Both the position numbers and the translations under genes were made by a program. 64,000 bases of DNA. Origin: Collinsella aerofaciens (GTDB taxonomy: Bacteria > Actinomycetota > Coriobacteriia > Coriobacteriales > Coriobacteriaceae). Position 1 is the first letter of the stretch; every line of letters begins with the position of its first letter. Under the pieces are notes generated by a model, which saw only the letters and a list, made by a program, of their open reading frames with translations, was not told the DNA's origin and made no database searches. This document shows, in pieces, positions 1-8,824 of this stretch. Location: contig NZ_SPFO01000006.1 in assembly GCF_005845035.1 (NCBI RefSeq), positions 62,001-126,000 on the forward strand, written 5' to 3'.

Positions 1-1
1 C

Positions 2-175
2 AACAGCAAGGATCAGGCCGAGGCCTACCTGGAGCTCTACTGCGACCGCGCCGACATGCCCATGCAGGTCGTGCGTCAGTGGACGAGCATCGTCGCCGCT
101 TCCGAGCTCGCTCGTAAGCGCAACGTGAACGACGAGTTCCTGAAGAACTGGATCGACGTCGTCGATTATCAGTAA
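2..175 (+). CDS. C-terminal fragment of a protein, possibly an APH/choline-kinase-type phosphotransferase
   Basis: The window opens inside a plus-strand gene; frame 2 is open from the first base to a TAA at 173-175, leaving 57 residues. The tail reads as two helices, with 'VVRQWTSIVAASELARK' followed by a 'WIDVVDYQ' end. Small phosphotransferases of the APH/choline kinase type often end in a W-x-x-I-V-A-A-x-x-L helix like this one, so that family is suggested. The catalytic part lies outside the window and the call is weak. A strong terminator follows directly. Confidence 0.45.
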   Translation, partial: NSKDQAEAYLELYCDRADMPMQVVRQWTSIVAASELARKRNVNDEFLKNWIDVVDYQ

Positions 176-208
176 TATCTGAGCGATTCATTTCGCATCG
201 GAGGCACA

Positions 209-252
209 AAGGAAAACCCCGCAGCTCGCATAGGCTGTGGGGTTTTCCTTTT
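209..252 (+). terminator. Rho-independent terminator of the truncated first gene
   Basis: A long stem is formed by AAGGAAAACCCCGCAG and CTGTGGGGTTTTCCTT around a loop of about ten bases. It ends in TTTT on the plus strand, 34 bases after the stop codon. Confidence 0.85.
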
Positions 253-276
253 AGATATCGAGGATGCTACAAGATA

Positions 277-324
277 AAAGGACGGCCCCGCATCTCCCCG
301 ATCTGGAGAAATGCGGGGCCGTCC
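277..324 (-). terminator. Rho-independent terminator downstream of proS
   Basis: GGACGGCCCCGCAT pairs with ATGCGGGGCCGTCC. Read on the minus strand the hairpin is followed by CCTTTTATC. It lies 30 bases after the proS stop and closes the long pyrH-to-proS transcript. Confidence 0.85.
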
Positions 325-354
325 CGTATATCGAACTACAAGCGAAATCGTCGA

Positions 355-2076
355 TTAACGACGGGCCGCCTTAACAAGCTCGGCAACCTTGGCGACGACC
401 TCGTCGATCGCCACATCCTCGCGCTCGCCTGTGGAACGGTCCTTGAGCTCGACGGTGCCGTTCTTAAGGCCACGCTTGCCGAGCACCACCTGATACGGGA
501 AGCCCATGAGGTCGTTATCGGCAAACTTAAAGCCAGGACGCTCATCGCGATCGTCGACGACGACCTCGATACCCTCGGCACACAGGCCATCAACAATCTG
601 CTCGCAGACGGTAGCGCACTCCTCCTTCTTGGGGTCGAGCGGAATCACCGCGACCTCGTACGGGGCAACGGAGACCGGCCAGACGATACCGTGCTCGTCG
701 TTGTGCTGCTCCACGACGGCAGCGAGCGAGCGGGACACGCCCACGCCGTAACAACCCATGATGAGCGGCTTCTCCTTGCCGTCCTCGTCCATAAAGGTGG
801 CACCCATGGCCTCGGAATACTTGGTACCCAGCTGGAAGACCTGCGAGACCTCGATGCCGCGAGCAGCGGAGAGCGGCTTGCCGCAGTGCGGGCAAGGGTC
901 GCCGGCAACAACGGTGACCAGATCGGCCCACTCGTCGACGGTAAAGTCGCGCTCGGGGCAGGCGCCGGTAAAGTGATAGTCGACCTCGTTGGCACCGCAG
1001 GCCCACTGCTTGGACTCGCGCAGGCTCTCGTCGCACACCAGGCGAATGCCCTCGGGAAGGTTAACCGGTCCGATAAAGCCCTTATGCAGACCGTAGGTCT
1101 GGAGCTCCTCATCGGTCATCATGCGATAACCCTTGCCAAAGACATGCTCGGCCTTGCAGTCATTGAGCTCATGATCGCCCGGAACAAGGGCCACGACCGG
1201 CTTGCCCTCGGAGTCAATCAACGCCAGGGACTTGCGCGTGCCGTTCTCGGGGAACCCAAAGAACTTGGCAACAGCCTCAATGGTACCCATGCCCGGAGTC
1301 TCGACCTTGGTGAGCGTACCGTCGCCAGGACCCTCGGTCACAACGACCTTGGTGCTTGCGGCCTCATCGTCGGCAGCGAAGCCGCACTCATCGCAGTAGA
1401 CGAGCGAAGCCTCGCCAGCGTCGGCCAAAGCCATGTACTCAACGGAGGTGTCGCCGCCGATCTCGCCGGAGTCGGCAACGACGGGCAGGGCCTTGATGTA
1501 GCAGCGCTCGCAGATGTTGGCGTAGGCCTGCTTCATCTTGTCATACTCCTCCTGCAGGCTCTCCTGCGTGGCAGAGAAGCTGTAGGCGTCCTTCATGATG
1601 AACTCGCGACCGCGCATCAGGCCAAAGCGGGGACGGAACTCGTCACGGAACTTGTCCTGGATGTGGTAGAGGTTGACGGGAAGCTGCTTATAGGAGCGCA
1701 GTTCATTGCGCACCAGGGCGGTGACAGTCTCCTCGTGGGTGGGGCCCAGCACGAACTCGCGGCCGTGGCGGTCATCAAAGCGCACGAGCTCCTTGCCATA
1801 GGCGTCGATGCGGCCGGACTCGCGCCATAGCTCAGCGTCGACCATAATGGGCATCATGAGCTCCTGGGCGCCGGCGGCATCCATCTCGTCGCGCACGATG
1901 TTCTCGATCTTGCGAATCGAGCGCCATGCGAGCGGCAGGTAGGAATACAGACCGGCGGCCTCCTTGCGGATCATGCCGGCACGGAGCAGCAGGCGGTGGC
2001 TGGCGAGCTCAGCGTCCGCCGGATCCTCTTTAAGCGTCGGCGCATAGAGCTTAGACATATACATTGCTCGGGTCAT
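355..2076 (-). CDS. proS: Prolyl-tRNA synthetase, bacterial type with editing insertion
   Basis: Charges tRNA-Pro with proline in the cytoplasm. The 573-residue protein has the class II synthetase core: 'GPTHEETVTALVRNE' near residue 112, 'FRDEFRPRFGLMRGREF' near 145, and motif 3 'GCYGVGVSRS' near 450. Between motifs 2 and 3 lies the roughly 160-residue YbaK-like editing domain that hydrolyses Ala-tRNA-Pro, the hallmark of the long bacterial form. The C-terminal anticodon-binding domain is intact and the length is normal. The ATG abuts the ispG stop (TAAATG), and the GAGGAG at the end of ispG serves as its ribosome site, so the two genes are translationally coupled. An alternative start is the Met seven codons downstream (MSKLYAPT). 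It is the last gene of the operon. Confidence 0.97.
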   Translation of the reverse strand: MTRAMYMSKLYAPTLKEDPADAELASHRLLLRAGMIRKEAAGLYSYLPLAWRSIRKIENIVRDEMDAAGAQELMMPIMVDAELWRESGRIDAYGKELVRFDDRHGREFVLGPTHEETVTALVRNELRSYKQLPVNLYHIQDKFRDEFRPRFGLMRGREFIMKDAYSFSATQESLQEEYDKMKQAYANICERCYIKALPVVADSGEIGGDTSVEYMALADAGEASLVYCDECGFAADDEAASTKVVVTEGPGDGTLTKVETPGMGTIEAVAKFFGFPENGTRKSLALIDSEGKPVVALVPGDHELNDCKAEHVFGKGYRMMTDEELQTYGLHKGFIGPVNLPEGIRLVCDESLRESKQWACGANEVDYHFTGACPERDFTVDEWADLVTVVAGDPCPHCGKPLSAARGIEVSQVFQLGTKYSEAMGATFMDEDGKEKPLIMGCYGVGVSRSLAAVVEQHNDEHGIVWPVSVAPYEVAVIPLDPKKEECATVCEQIVDGLCAEGIEVVVDDRDERPGFKFADNDLMGFPYQVVLGKRGLKNGTVELKDRSTGEREDVAIDEVVAKVAELVKAARR

Positions 2077-3159
2077 TTATTTCTCCTCAATAAGTTTGTC
2101 GACCTCTGCCATAAGCGCGTCGACAATTTGGTCCTCAGCTACTTTACCAATGATCTGGCCATGCGAAAAGAGCAAGGCCTGACCACGTCCGCAAGCAACG
2201 CCCAGGTCGGCATCAGAAGCCTCACCGGGGCCATTAACGGCACATCCCATCACAGCGATAGAAAGCGGCGCGGAGTAGTTCTTAAGCCGCTCGGTGACCT
2301 CCTCGGCGATGGGAATGAGGTTAACCTGGCAGCGGGCGCACGTGGGGCACGAGACAATCTCGGGGCCACGGCGACGCAGGCCCAGCGACTGCAGAATACC
2401 CCAGGCAACCGGAGGCTCCTCAACCGGATCGGCCGTGAGAGAGACGCGCATGGTGTCACCAATACCCTCAGACAGCAGAATACCAAGGCCCACCGAGCTC
2501 TTAATGGTGCCCTGAAGCTTGGTACCCGCCTCGGTTACGCCCAGGTGAAGCGGAACGTGAGGAATCTCACGCGACAAGGCTCGATAGGCATCGAGCGTCG
2601 TTTGCACGCTATGGGCCTTGGCCGAAAGCACAATGTTCGTAAAGCCGCGGTCTTCAAAATGCTTGACGAAACGCTCGCTCGACATCACGAGCTTTTCGGG
2701 CTGCGTGAGGTCGTCGCGCTCGGCGATATCCTGCTCAAGTGAACCGGCATTGACGCCGATACGAATCGCACAGCCCGCTGCACCCGCAGCATCGATCACC
2801 GCGTCAACCTTAGCCCAATCGCCGATATTGCCGGGATTAATGCGCAGTTTGGCGGCACCAGCCTCGACGGCACCAATGGCGAGCTTATGGTTAAAGTGAA
2901 TATCGGCGACGATCGGCACCGGAGACTCGGCACAGATGGTGCGGAAACCCCCAAGCGCGGCCTCGGTGGGCACGCTCACGCGCACGATATCGCAGCCAGC
3001 CTGCGCCAACGCGCACACTTGCGCAAGCGTTGCCTGGGCGTCGGCGGTATCGGTGCAAGTCATGGACTGAACCACGACCGGCGCGCCGCCACCGATCTGT
3101 ACGCCGCCCACACGCACGGGGTGCGTCAGTTCGCGCGGCAAAGGATGGGATAAAGACAA
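2077..3159 (-). CDS. ispG: 4-hydroxy-3-methylbut-2-enyl diphosphate synthase (MEP pathway)
   Basis: Converts methylerythritol cyclodiphosphate to HMBPP, the penultimate step of the MEP isoprenoid pathway. IspG features are clear: an N-terminal TIM barrel ('VVQSMTCTDTAD', 'PIVADIHFNHKLA') and a C-terminal [4Fe-4S] domain with 'SCPTCARCQ' and 'VMGCAVNGPGEA'. The frame is open further upstream, but the likely start is TTG at 3159 (MSLSHPLP), with AGGGGAG eight bases before it; this gives 360 residues, normal for the family. The start lies 13 bases after the rseP stop. With dxr two genes upstream, the operon holds two MEP enzymes beside uppS and cdsA, which use or act alongside their products at the membrane. 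Confidence 0.95.
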   Translation of the reverse strand: MSLSHPLPRELTHPVRVGGVQIGGGAPVVVQSMTCTDTADAQATLAQVCALAQAGCDIVRVSVPTEAALGGFRTICAESPVPIVADIHFNHKLAIGAVEAGAAKLRINPGNIGDWAKVDAVIDAAGAAGCAIRIGVNAGSLEQDIAERDDLTQPEKLVMSSERFVKHFEDRGFTNIVLSAKAHSVQTTLDAYRALSREIPHVPLHLGVTEAGTKLQGTIKSSVGLGILLSEGIGDTMRVSLTADPVEEPPVAWGILQSLGLRRRGPEIVSCPTCARCQVNLIPIAEEVTERLKNYSAPLSIAVMGCAVNGPGEASDADLGVACGRGQALLFSHGQIIGKVAEDQIVDALMAEVDKLIEEK

Positions 3160-3172
3160 TCCAAACACTCCC

Positions 3173-4534
3173 CTACAGAATAAATCGAAGGATGTCGGAA
3201 CGAAGCATATAGACAAACAGCAGCGCAAAGAGCGCGATGCCCACATAGCTCACAATCGTCTGGACCTTGAGCGGAAGCTCGCGTCCCGCAATCTTTTGAA
3301 TGATCTCGATGACCAGCTTACCGCCATCGAGTGGCGGGATGGGCAGCAGGTTCATAAAGCCAAGCGAGAACGAGATGAGGGCAGCAAACGAAAGGAACGT
3401 GGCAGGGCCGGCAGCAGCAGCCTGTGAGGACATAACGCTAATACCCACGATCGAAGAAGACTGATCGAGAATCTCCATCGTATGCTGCGGCTGGAGCAGG
3501 CGCATCACGCCATCCGCTGTCTGCACGACATAGGAAAAGGAGAGGCGAGCCGACGTGATGGGGTCCAAACGGACTACCTCCGTAGAAGCATACACACCTA
3601 ACCGCTCGTCCTCTTTGAGCGCAACCGAGGTCGAATGCTGCTTGCCGTCGCGCTCATACTCAATGGCGATATCGTCCTTACCGGCGGCCTTGCCGATAGC
3701 ACCGTAGACGTCCATCCAAGTGGAACATGAGACACCGTCGACCGAAAGGATCGCATCACCGGCCTCGATACCCGCCTTGGCGGCAATAGACCCCTCGTCA
3801 ACCTGACCGATCACGTTGGTGTCCATCGGCACGGTGACACCCGCAATGGAATAGATGCTCATAAGGAGCAAAAAACCCGTCAGGATATTGACGAGAATGC
3901 CCGCGAGCAGCATAAAGGCGCGCTTGAGAAAGCCTTGGCCCAGATAGGTATGCGAGCGCTCTTGCGCCAAGAAATCAGCCTCGCCGCACGGCAGCTCCCA
4001 CACATCGCCCTCGGCAGTCGCATGCTCGCGATCGAACCGGCGGCCGTCAAAGGTGGTGTAACCCGCAGCGTCTCGAGGCAGTGTCTGATACTTGGTGGGA
4101 TAGTAGCTCGGTGAGGGCTTCTCCCCTTCCTCATACCAAGGTGCAATGGAGCCCCAGCCCAGCAACAGAGCACAAGCCTCGAGCACATCCCCCTCGGAAA
4201 GCTCGAGCTCGACAGCAAGGTCGGCCACGGTCACGCGACCATGACGGTAGATAGCCGCGAGCACGCGATCGGCGCACGAGACATCGGTCGGATCCATACC
4301 GCAGATGGCAGCGTAGCCACCCAGCAGCAGCGGGGTCACGCCAAACTTGGTTCCAATGCGACGCGACGTGTAATGGATGTCAAAGCGGCACGGCAGGCCC
4401 AAAAAGAACTCGGTCACACGGACGCCGCAGGCACGCGCCGCCAAAAAGTGGCCGCCCTCGTGCAAAAACACGAGGACGGAAAGCATCAGCAGGCCCCAAA
4501 AGACCGATGAGAGAACGCTCAGAACAGTATCCAT
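3173..4534 (-). CDS. rseP: RseP/S2P-family site-2 zinc metalloprotease with an unusual cytoplasmic insert
   Basis: A membrane-embedded protease that cuts substrates within the bilayer; in other bacteria it releases sigma factors from anti-sigma proteins and clears signal-peptide remnants. The first membrane helix carries the zinc motif HEGGH, and the last part carries the partner motif 'NLLPIPPLDGGK' with the third metal ligand. A PDZ domain lies in the middle ('GSIAAKAGIEAGDAILSVDG'). About 100 residues after 'LLLGGYAAICGMD' are not part of the usual fold; they contain a helix-rich stretch resembling a winged helix ('VTVADLAVELELSEGDVLEA'). The start is uncertain: ATG at 4534 (453 residues) is chosen, although an in-frame TTG at 4549 sits right after AAGGA. 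Its place between dxr and ispG is the conserved one. Confidence 0.93.
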   Translation of the reverse strand: MDTVLSVLSSVFWGLLMLSVLVFLHEGGHFLAARACGVRVTEFFLGLPCRFDIHYTSRRIGTKFGVTPLLLGGYAAICGMDPTDVSCADRVLAAIYRHGRVTVADLAVELELSEGDVLEACALLLGWGSIAPWYEEGEKPSPSYYPTKYQTLPRDAAGYTTFDGRRFDREHATAEGDVWELPCGEADFLAQERSHTYLGQGFLKRAFMLLAGILVNILTGFLLLMSIYSIAGVTVPMDTNVIGQVDEGSIAAKAGIEAGDAILSVDGVSCSTWMDVYGAIGKAAGKDDIAIEYERDGKQHSTSVALKEDERLGVYASTEVVRLDPITSARLSFSYVVQTADGVMRLLQPQHTMEILDQSSSIVGISVMSSQAAAAGPATFLSFAALISFSLGFMNLLPIPPLDGGKLVIEIIQKIAGRELPLKVQTIVSYVGIALFALLFVYMLRSDILRFIL

Positions 4535-4559
4535 AAAACGAAAAAGCAATCCTTATGGG

Positions 4560-5747
4560 TTAAGAACGGGCTGCGGCGAGCACCTGCGAGGCCTTTTCAC
4601 GCGCCCACGCATCGATGTCACGAAGCTGCTCAAACGAATCGACCGCCTGCATATCGTGGGCATCCATGCAGGATTCCACAATGCGATCGATATCGGTAAA
4701 GCTGCAGCCATCGTGCAGGAAGGCATCGACGGCGACCTCGTTGGCGGCATTGAGCACGCACGGCATGGTGCCACCCGTCTTGCCGGCACGCTCGGCCAGT
4801 GCAAGACAGCGGAAGGTATCCAGGTCGGCAGCATCAAACGTGAGCTGCCCCAGCTCGCGGAAATCGATACGAGGCGCCGGGGTATCCCAACGCTCGGGAT
4901 ACGAGAACGCGAACTGGATGGGAATACGCATGTCGGAAGCACCGAGATGCGCCATCACAGAGCCGTCGGCGAACTCGACCATAGAGTGAATCTTGGACTG
5001 GCGCTGCACGACCACGTTAATGAAATCGAGGTCGCAGTTAAACAGATGCATGGCTTCAATGCGCTCCAGGCCCTTGTTCATGAGGGTGGCGGAGTCGATG
5101 GTGATCTTGGCACCCATGGCCCACGTGGGATGTGCGAGGGCATCGGCACGCGTCACGCGATCGAGCTCGTCGCGCGTGCGGCCAAAGAACGGACCGCCCG
5201 AGCAGGTGAGCCAAATACAATGAGCTTCGCGTGGGTTCTCCCCCAGATAGCACTGGTAGATGGCGGAGTGCTCAGAGTCGACTGGAATAAGCTGGCCCGG
5301 TTGCGCCAACGGCATAAGCAAGTCGCCACCGACGACGAGGGACTCCTTGTTGGCAAGGGCAAGGCGCTTATTTGAGGTCAAGGCCGCATGGCTCGCCTCG
5401 AGACCGGCGGCACCCACAATAGCGACGAGCACGCAGTCGACATCGTCGCGACGCGCGAGCTCGCAAACCGCCTGCGCGCCAACGCCGAGCTTCGTGCCCT
5501 CGGGCAACTCCTGCAGCACGGCGTCATCGCCATGAGCGACATCGGCCACGGCAACCGCCGAAACCGAAAACTCGCGGGCAGCGGCAACGAGCTCGGAGGT
5601 ACTGGAGTTAACGGACAGCGCCGTCACCTGCAGGCGATCGGCATGCTGGCGGCACACATCGAGCGCCTGGGTGCCAATGGAGCCCGTACAACCCAGGATG
5701 GCAACACGAAGGCGTCCATCGGCGCCATACGTCGTCTGGAATGACAT
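4560..5747 (-). CDS. dxr: 1-deoxy-D-xylulose 5-phosphate reductoisomerase
   Basis: Catalyses the committed step of the MEP pathway, DXP to methylerythritol 4-phosphate with NADPH. The N-terminal Rossmann motif is 'ILGCTGSIGTQALDV'. 'NKRLALANKESLVVGG' and 'IPVDSEHSAIYQC' are the conserved substrate and metal-binding segments, and 'TIDSATLMNKGLE' follows. The length of 395 residues is typical. Its ATG overlaps the cdsA stop by one base (TAATG), so translation is coupled. The neighbours cdsA, uppS and ispG make this a lipid and isoprenoid operon. Confidence 0.96.
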   Translation of the reverse strand: MSFQTTYGADGRLRVAILGCTGSIGTQALDVCRQHADRLQVTALSVNSSTSELVAAAREFSVSAVAVADVAHGDDAVLQELPEGTKLGVGAQAVCELARRDDVDCVLVAIVGAAGLEASHAALTSNKRLALANKESLVVGGDLLMPLAQPGQLIPVDSEHSAIYQCYLGENPREAHCIWLTCSGGPFFGRTRDELDRVTRADALAHPTWAMGAKITIDSATLMNKGLERIEAMHLFNCDLDFINVVVQRQSKIHSMVEFADGSVMAHLGASDMRIPIQFAFSYPERWDTPAPRIDFRELGQLTFDAADLDTFRCLALAERAGKTGGTMPCVLNAANEVAVDAFLHDGCSFTDIDRIVESCMDAHDMQAVDSFEQLRDIDAWAREKASQVLAAARS

Positions 5748-6646
5748 TACAGCACGCCTCCGATCATCAGCATCAGCTGCGCGGTGATGCAGCCGAAGAT
5801 AAGCGAATCGCTACGATCGAGCATGCCGCCGTGGCCCGGGATAAGGTTACCGGAATCCTTGACGCCCACACCGCGCTTGATGCGCGACTCGATAAGGTCG
5901 CCGATAACGCCCAGAATGGACACCACCACGCCGCACAGCAGCGCATAGGGCAGGCTGAGCTTGTAGAAGTGCGTCGCCCACAGGATGAGCCAAATCAAAA
6001 CCGAGCCCAGAATGCCGCCGACAAACCCCTCCCAGCTCTTTTTGGGAGAGATCTTGGGAACCATCTTGTGTTTGCCGATACGACTGCCCACGATGTAAGC
6101 AAACGAATCGGAGACCCAAAGGGACGCGCAAACGCCCACTGAAAGCAGGGCGCCGGCAAAACCGGGCACGGCATCGCGCAGCAGCACGATAGCCGACAGC
6201 ATAAAGCCAGTGTAGATGGGACCCATGAGCGTTACGGCCACATCAGAGATGCGGGTACGCGGCGACCAGACATACCAAATGCCCACAGCGAGCATCAGGG
6301 CAAAAAGCAGGGCATTCAACAACATCGAATCGCCCAACGCCGACAGCGGAAAGAGTACGGCGGCAGCGATACCCATGCGCTCGTTAGCCATCTTGCCATC
6401 GAGCCTCGTCATACGGAAAAACTCATAGCAGCACAGACCGCTCATGACAGAAACAAAGATGGCCGTGGGCACGATACCCAAAACCAGGCACAGGATAAAG
6501 ACAACGGCGTAGACGATACCGGCGGCGGCACGGGTAATAAAGCCCGCAAGCCACGAACCGGTGCCATTCTTCGCTGCGGGCGCTCCCGCAGCGACAGCCT
6601 TGCGCTCAGATGTCTTGGGAGCAGTTGCCTTGGGACGATCGGACAC
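5747..6646 (-). CDS. cdsA: Phosphatidate cytidylyltransferase (CDP-diglyceride synthase)
   Basis: Makes CDP-diacylglycerol from phosphatidic acid and CTP, the branch point to all membrane phospholipids. It is a polytopic membrane protein of 299 residues with about eight hydrophobic segments after a 35-residue Ala/Lys-rich cytoplasmic tail. The family signature lies near the C terminus: 'SRIKRGVGVKDSGNLIPGHG' followed by GMLDRSD. 'ISPKKSWEG' is the other conserved loop. It starts two bases after the uppS stop and overlaps dxr by one base. Confidence 0.95.
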   Translation of the reverse strand: MSDRPKATAPKTSERKAVAAGAPAAKNGTGSWLAGFITRAAAGIVYAVVFILCLVLGIVPTAIFVSVMSGLCCYEFFRMTRLDGKMANERMGIAAAVLFPLSALGDSMLLNALLFALMLAVGIWYVWSPRTRISDVAVTLMGPIYTGFMLSAIVLLRDAVPGFAGALLSVGVCASLWVSDSFAYIVGSRIGKHKMVPKISPKKSWEGFVGGILGSVLIWLILWATHFYKLSLPYALLCGVVVSILGVIGDLIESRIKRGVGVKDSGNLIPGHGGMLDRSDSLIFGCITAQLMLMIGGVL

Positions 6647-6648
6647 GA

Positions 6649-7443
6649 TTAAGCCTCCTCGGTCTTGCTCAGACCACCAAACCTACGGTCACGGCCCTGA
6701 TAGGCCAAAATGGCGTCGACAAGGCCCCAACGATCAAAGTCGGGCCAATAGGTATCGGTGACGTAGAATTCGGAATAAGCCACCTGCCACAGCAGATAGT
6801 TCGAAAGACGCAGCTCACCAGAAGTGCGAATCACAAGCTCAGGATCGGGAAGGCCGGCGGTATAGAGGTGGGAAGCCACCATGTCGTCATCAATTGCGCC
6901 AGGATCGATCTTACCGGCGGCAGCGTCGAGTGCGATCTGACGGACAGCGCGGGTAATCTCGGCACGCGCGCCGTAGTTGACGGCAAGCGCCAGCGTCATG
7001 CCGGTGTGATTGGCGCACTCTGCAAGACCGCGTTCAAAAACGTCGCGGGTCTTCTTGGGCAGCGCGGAAATGTCACCCAAAAAGACAACGCGCACGTTTT
7101 CGCGCTTCAGAAGCGGCAGCTCGTCGATAAACGTCTTGGCAAACAGGTGCATCAAGACGTTGACCTCGTGTTGCGGGCGGTTCCAGTTTTCGGTAGAAAA
7201 CGCATAGGCCGAAAGCACGTCGACGCCCAGACGCACGCAGGCGGTAATAATCTCGCGAAGGGAGACGATACCCGCCTTGTGGCCCTCGGTGCGTGCAAGA
7301 CCGCGCGACGTGGCCCAACGACCGTTACCGTCCATGATGCACGAGATATGGTGCGGAATGTTATTGAGGTCAAGGTCGGAAAAACCGACGCCCGCAGGGG
7401 CGTCGGCAAAGTACTCGACCAGTTTATGCTCGTCGTATTGCAC
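6649..7443 (-). CDS. uppS: Isoprenyl transferase (undecaprenyl diphosphate synthase family)
   Basis: Extends farnesyl diphosphate with isopentenyl units in cis to make the lipid carrier for peptidoglycan and wall polymers. 'HHISCIMDGNGRWA' contains the catalytic Asp and the phosphate-binding loop, and 'GHKAG' and 'NYGARAEI' follow. The C-terminal 'DPELVIRTSGELRLSNYLLW' is the signature of this family. The start is GTG at 7443, two bases after the frr stop, with GGAG inside the frr end as ribosome site. The length of 264 residues is normal; the first 30 residues are a slightly long leader before the core. The product is needed by the surface polymer genes at the far end of the window. Confidence 0.95.
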   Translation of the reverse strand: MQYDEHKLVEYFADAPAGVGFSDLDLNNIPHHISCIMDGNGRWATSRGLARTEGHKAGIVSLREIITACVRLGVDVLSAYAFSTENWNRPQHEVNVLMHLFAKTFIDELPLLKRENVRVVFLGDISALPKKTRDVFERGLAECANHTGMTLALAVNYGARAEITRAVRQIALDAAAGKIDPGAIDDDMVASHLYTAGLPDPELVIRTSGELRLSNYLLWQVAYSEFYVTDTYWPDFDRWGLVDAILAYQGRDRRFGGLSKTEEA

Positions 7444-7444
7444 C

Positions 7445-7981
7445 TTAGATCTCCATGACCTCGGCTTCTTTTTCCTTCAGAAGCTCCTCGACCTTGGCGA
7501 CATACTCATCGGTGTGCTTCTGGACCTTGGCCTGCTCGCGACGGACATCGTCCACGGTGAGCTCCTCATCGCGCTCGAGCTTGTTGTTGAAGTCGCGACG
7601 GATGTTACGGATAGACACCTTGGCCTGCTCGGCGTACTCGCGGCACTCCTTGACGAGCTCGCGACGGCGCTCCTCGGTGGGAGCCGGAAACGGCAGACGA
7701 ACGACGGTGCCATCGGAGTTGGGGGTAATACCCAGATCGGAAGCGCCGATGGCCTTGACGATAGCATTGATGAGTGCCTTGTCCCACGGCTCGATGAGCA
7801 GCATGTGGGCCTCGGGGGTCTTGACGGCGGCAACCTGCGTGACCGGCGTGGGAACACCGTAATAATCGACGGTGATGTCGGACAGAATGTTGGCATTGGC
7901 GCGGCCGGTACGAACCTTGGAGAAGTTATGCTTGAGGGACTCGAGCGACTTGTCCATATGGGCGGTGATGTTCTCTGCCAT
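7445..7981 (-). CDS. frr: Ribosome recycling factor
   Basis: Splits the post-termination ribosome together with EF-G. The 178-residue protein shows the family pattern: 'SLESLKHNFSKVRTGRAN' in helix 1, 'YYGVPTPVTQVAAV' in the hinge strand, 'PEAHMLLIEPWDK', and the long charged C-terminal helices. It is slightly shorter than the usual 185 residues, with both ends intact. It lies between pyrH and uppS, the conserved pyrH-frr-uppS order, with a two-base gap to pyrH. Confidence 0.96.
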   Translation of the reverse strand: MAENITAHMDKSLESLKHNFSKVRTGRANANILSDITVDYYGVPTPVTQVAAVKTPEAHMLLIEPWDKALINAIVKAIGASDLGITPNSDGTVVRLPFPAPTEERRRELVKECREYAEQAKVSIRNIRRDFNNKLERDEELTVDDVRREQAKVQKHTDEYVAKVEELLKEKEAEVMEI

Positions 7982-7983
7982 GC

Positions 7984-8706
7984 TTAATCCTCCTGATAGA
8001 CGAGCGTGCCGACGGGCTCACCCGAAAGCGCGCGCTTGACGGTGTCCTCGCCATCGATGTTGAGGACCAAAATCGGCATACGGTTATCCTGGCACAGAGC
8101 CGTAGCCGTGGAATCCATAACCTGCAGGCCGCGGACGAGCACCTCGTGATAGGTAATCTTGTCAAAACGGACGGCATCGGCGCACTTGACGGGATCCTTG
8201 TCGTAGATGCCGTCAACCTTGGTGGCTTTAATCAGAATCTCGGCGCCGATCTCGCACGCACGAAGAGCAGCGGCGGTGTCGGTCGTAAAGTACGGATTGC
8301 CCGAACCGGCGGCAAAAATAACGACGTTGCCCTTGGAAAGGTGGTTGATGGCGCGACGGCGAATATAGGGCTCGCAGATCTCGTTCATCTGGATAGCGCT
8401 CATAACGCGACAGGGAACATCGTTGTGCTCGAAGGCATCCTGCAGGGCGAGCGCGTTCATAACGGTTGCCAGCATGCCCATGTAGTCGGCCTGAGCACGC
8501 TCCATGCCACCGGCAGCGCCGGCCATGCCGCGGAAAATATTACCGCCGCCGACAACGACGCCGACCTCATGGCCATCGGCGAGCAGCTCCTTGACCTGTT
8601 TGGCAAGATGGTCGGTAACCTTGGGGTCGATGCCATACTGGCCGTCGCCCATCAGTGCTTCGCCAGAAAGCTTAAGAAGCACGCGTTTATATCGGATGTC
8701 GGACAA
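7984..8706 (-). CDS. pyrH: Uridylate kinase (UMP kinase)
   Basis: Phosphorylates UMP to UDP in pyrimidine nucleotide synthesis; the bacterial enzyme is a hexamer of the amino-acid kinase fold. '[15 protein letters not shown]' is the N-terminal Gly-rich motif, '[13 protein letters not shown]' binds phosphate, and '[19 protein letters not shown]' is the C-terminal signature. The length of 240 residues is normal. The start is TTG at 8706 with a strong AGGAGG six bases upstream. It is the first gene of the eight-gene transcript ending with proS. A small hairpin (GGCTCT-TCTT-AGAGCC, about 8749-8764) lies in its upstream region. Confidence 0.97.
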   Translation of the reverse strand: MSDIRYKRVLLKLSGEALMGDGQYGIDPKVTDHLAKQVKELLADGHEVGVVVGGGNIFRGMAGAAGGMERAQADYMGMLATVMNALALQDAFEHNDVPCRVMSAIQMNEICEPYIRRRAINHLSKGNVVIFAAGSGNPYFTTDTAAALRACEIGAEILIKATKVDGIYDKDPVKCADAVRFDKITYHEVLVRGLQVMDSTATALCQDNRMPILVLNIDGEDTVKRALSGEPVGTLVYQED

Positions 8707-8766
8707 AGCGATCCTCCTTTAGATTGAACTCTCAACATTCTATCAAAGGCTCTAAGAAGAGCCATG

Positions 8767-8801
8767 AAAAAGCAGGCTGTGAGTAAAACCCACAGCCTGC
8801 T
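8767..8801 (-). terminator. Rho-independent terminator of rpsB-tsf
   Basis: AGCAGGCTGTG pairs with CACAGCCTGCT around a ten-base loop. On the minus strand it is followed by TTTTT. It lies 24 bases past the tsf stop and separates the rpsB-tsf and pyrH transcripts. Confidence 0.88.
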
Positions 8802-8824
8802 CATTACCAGCTACAAGAGCTTAT

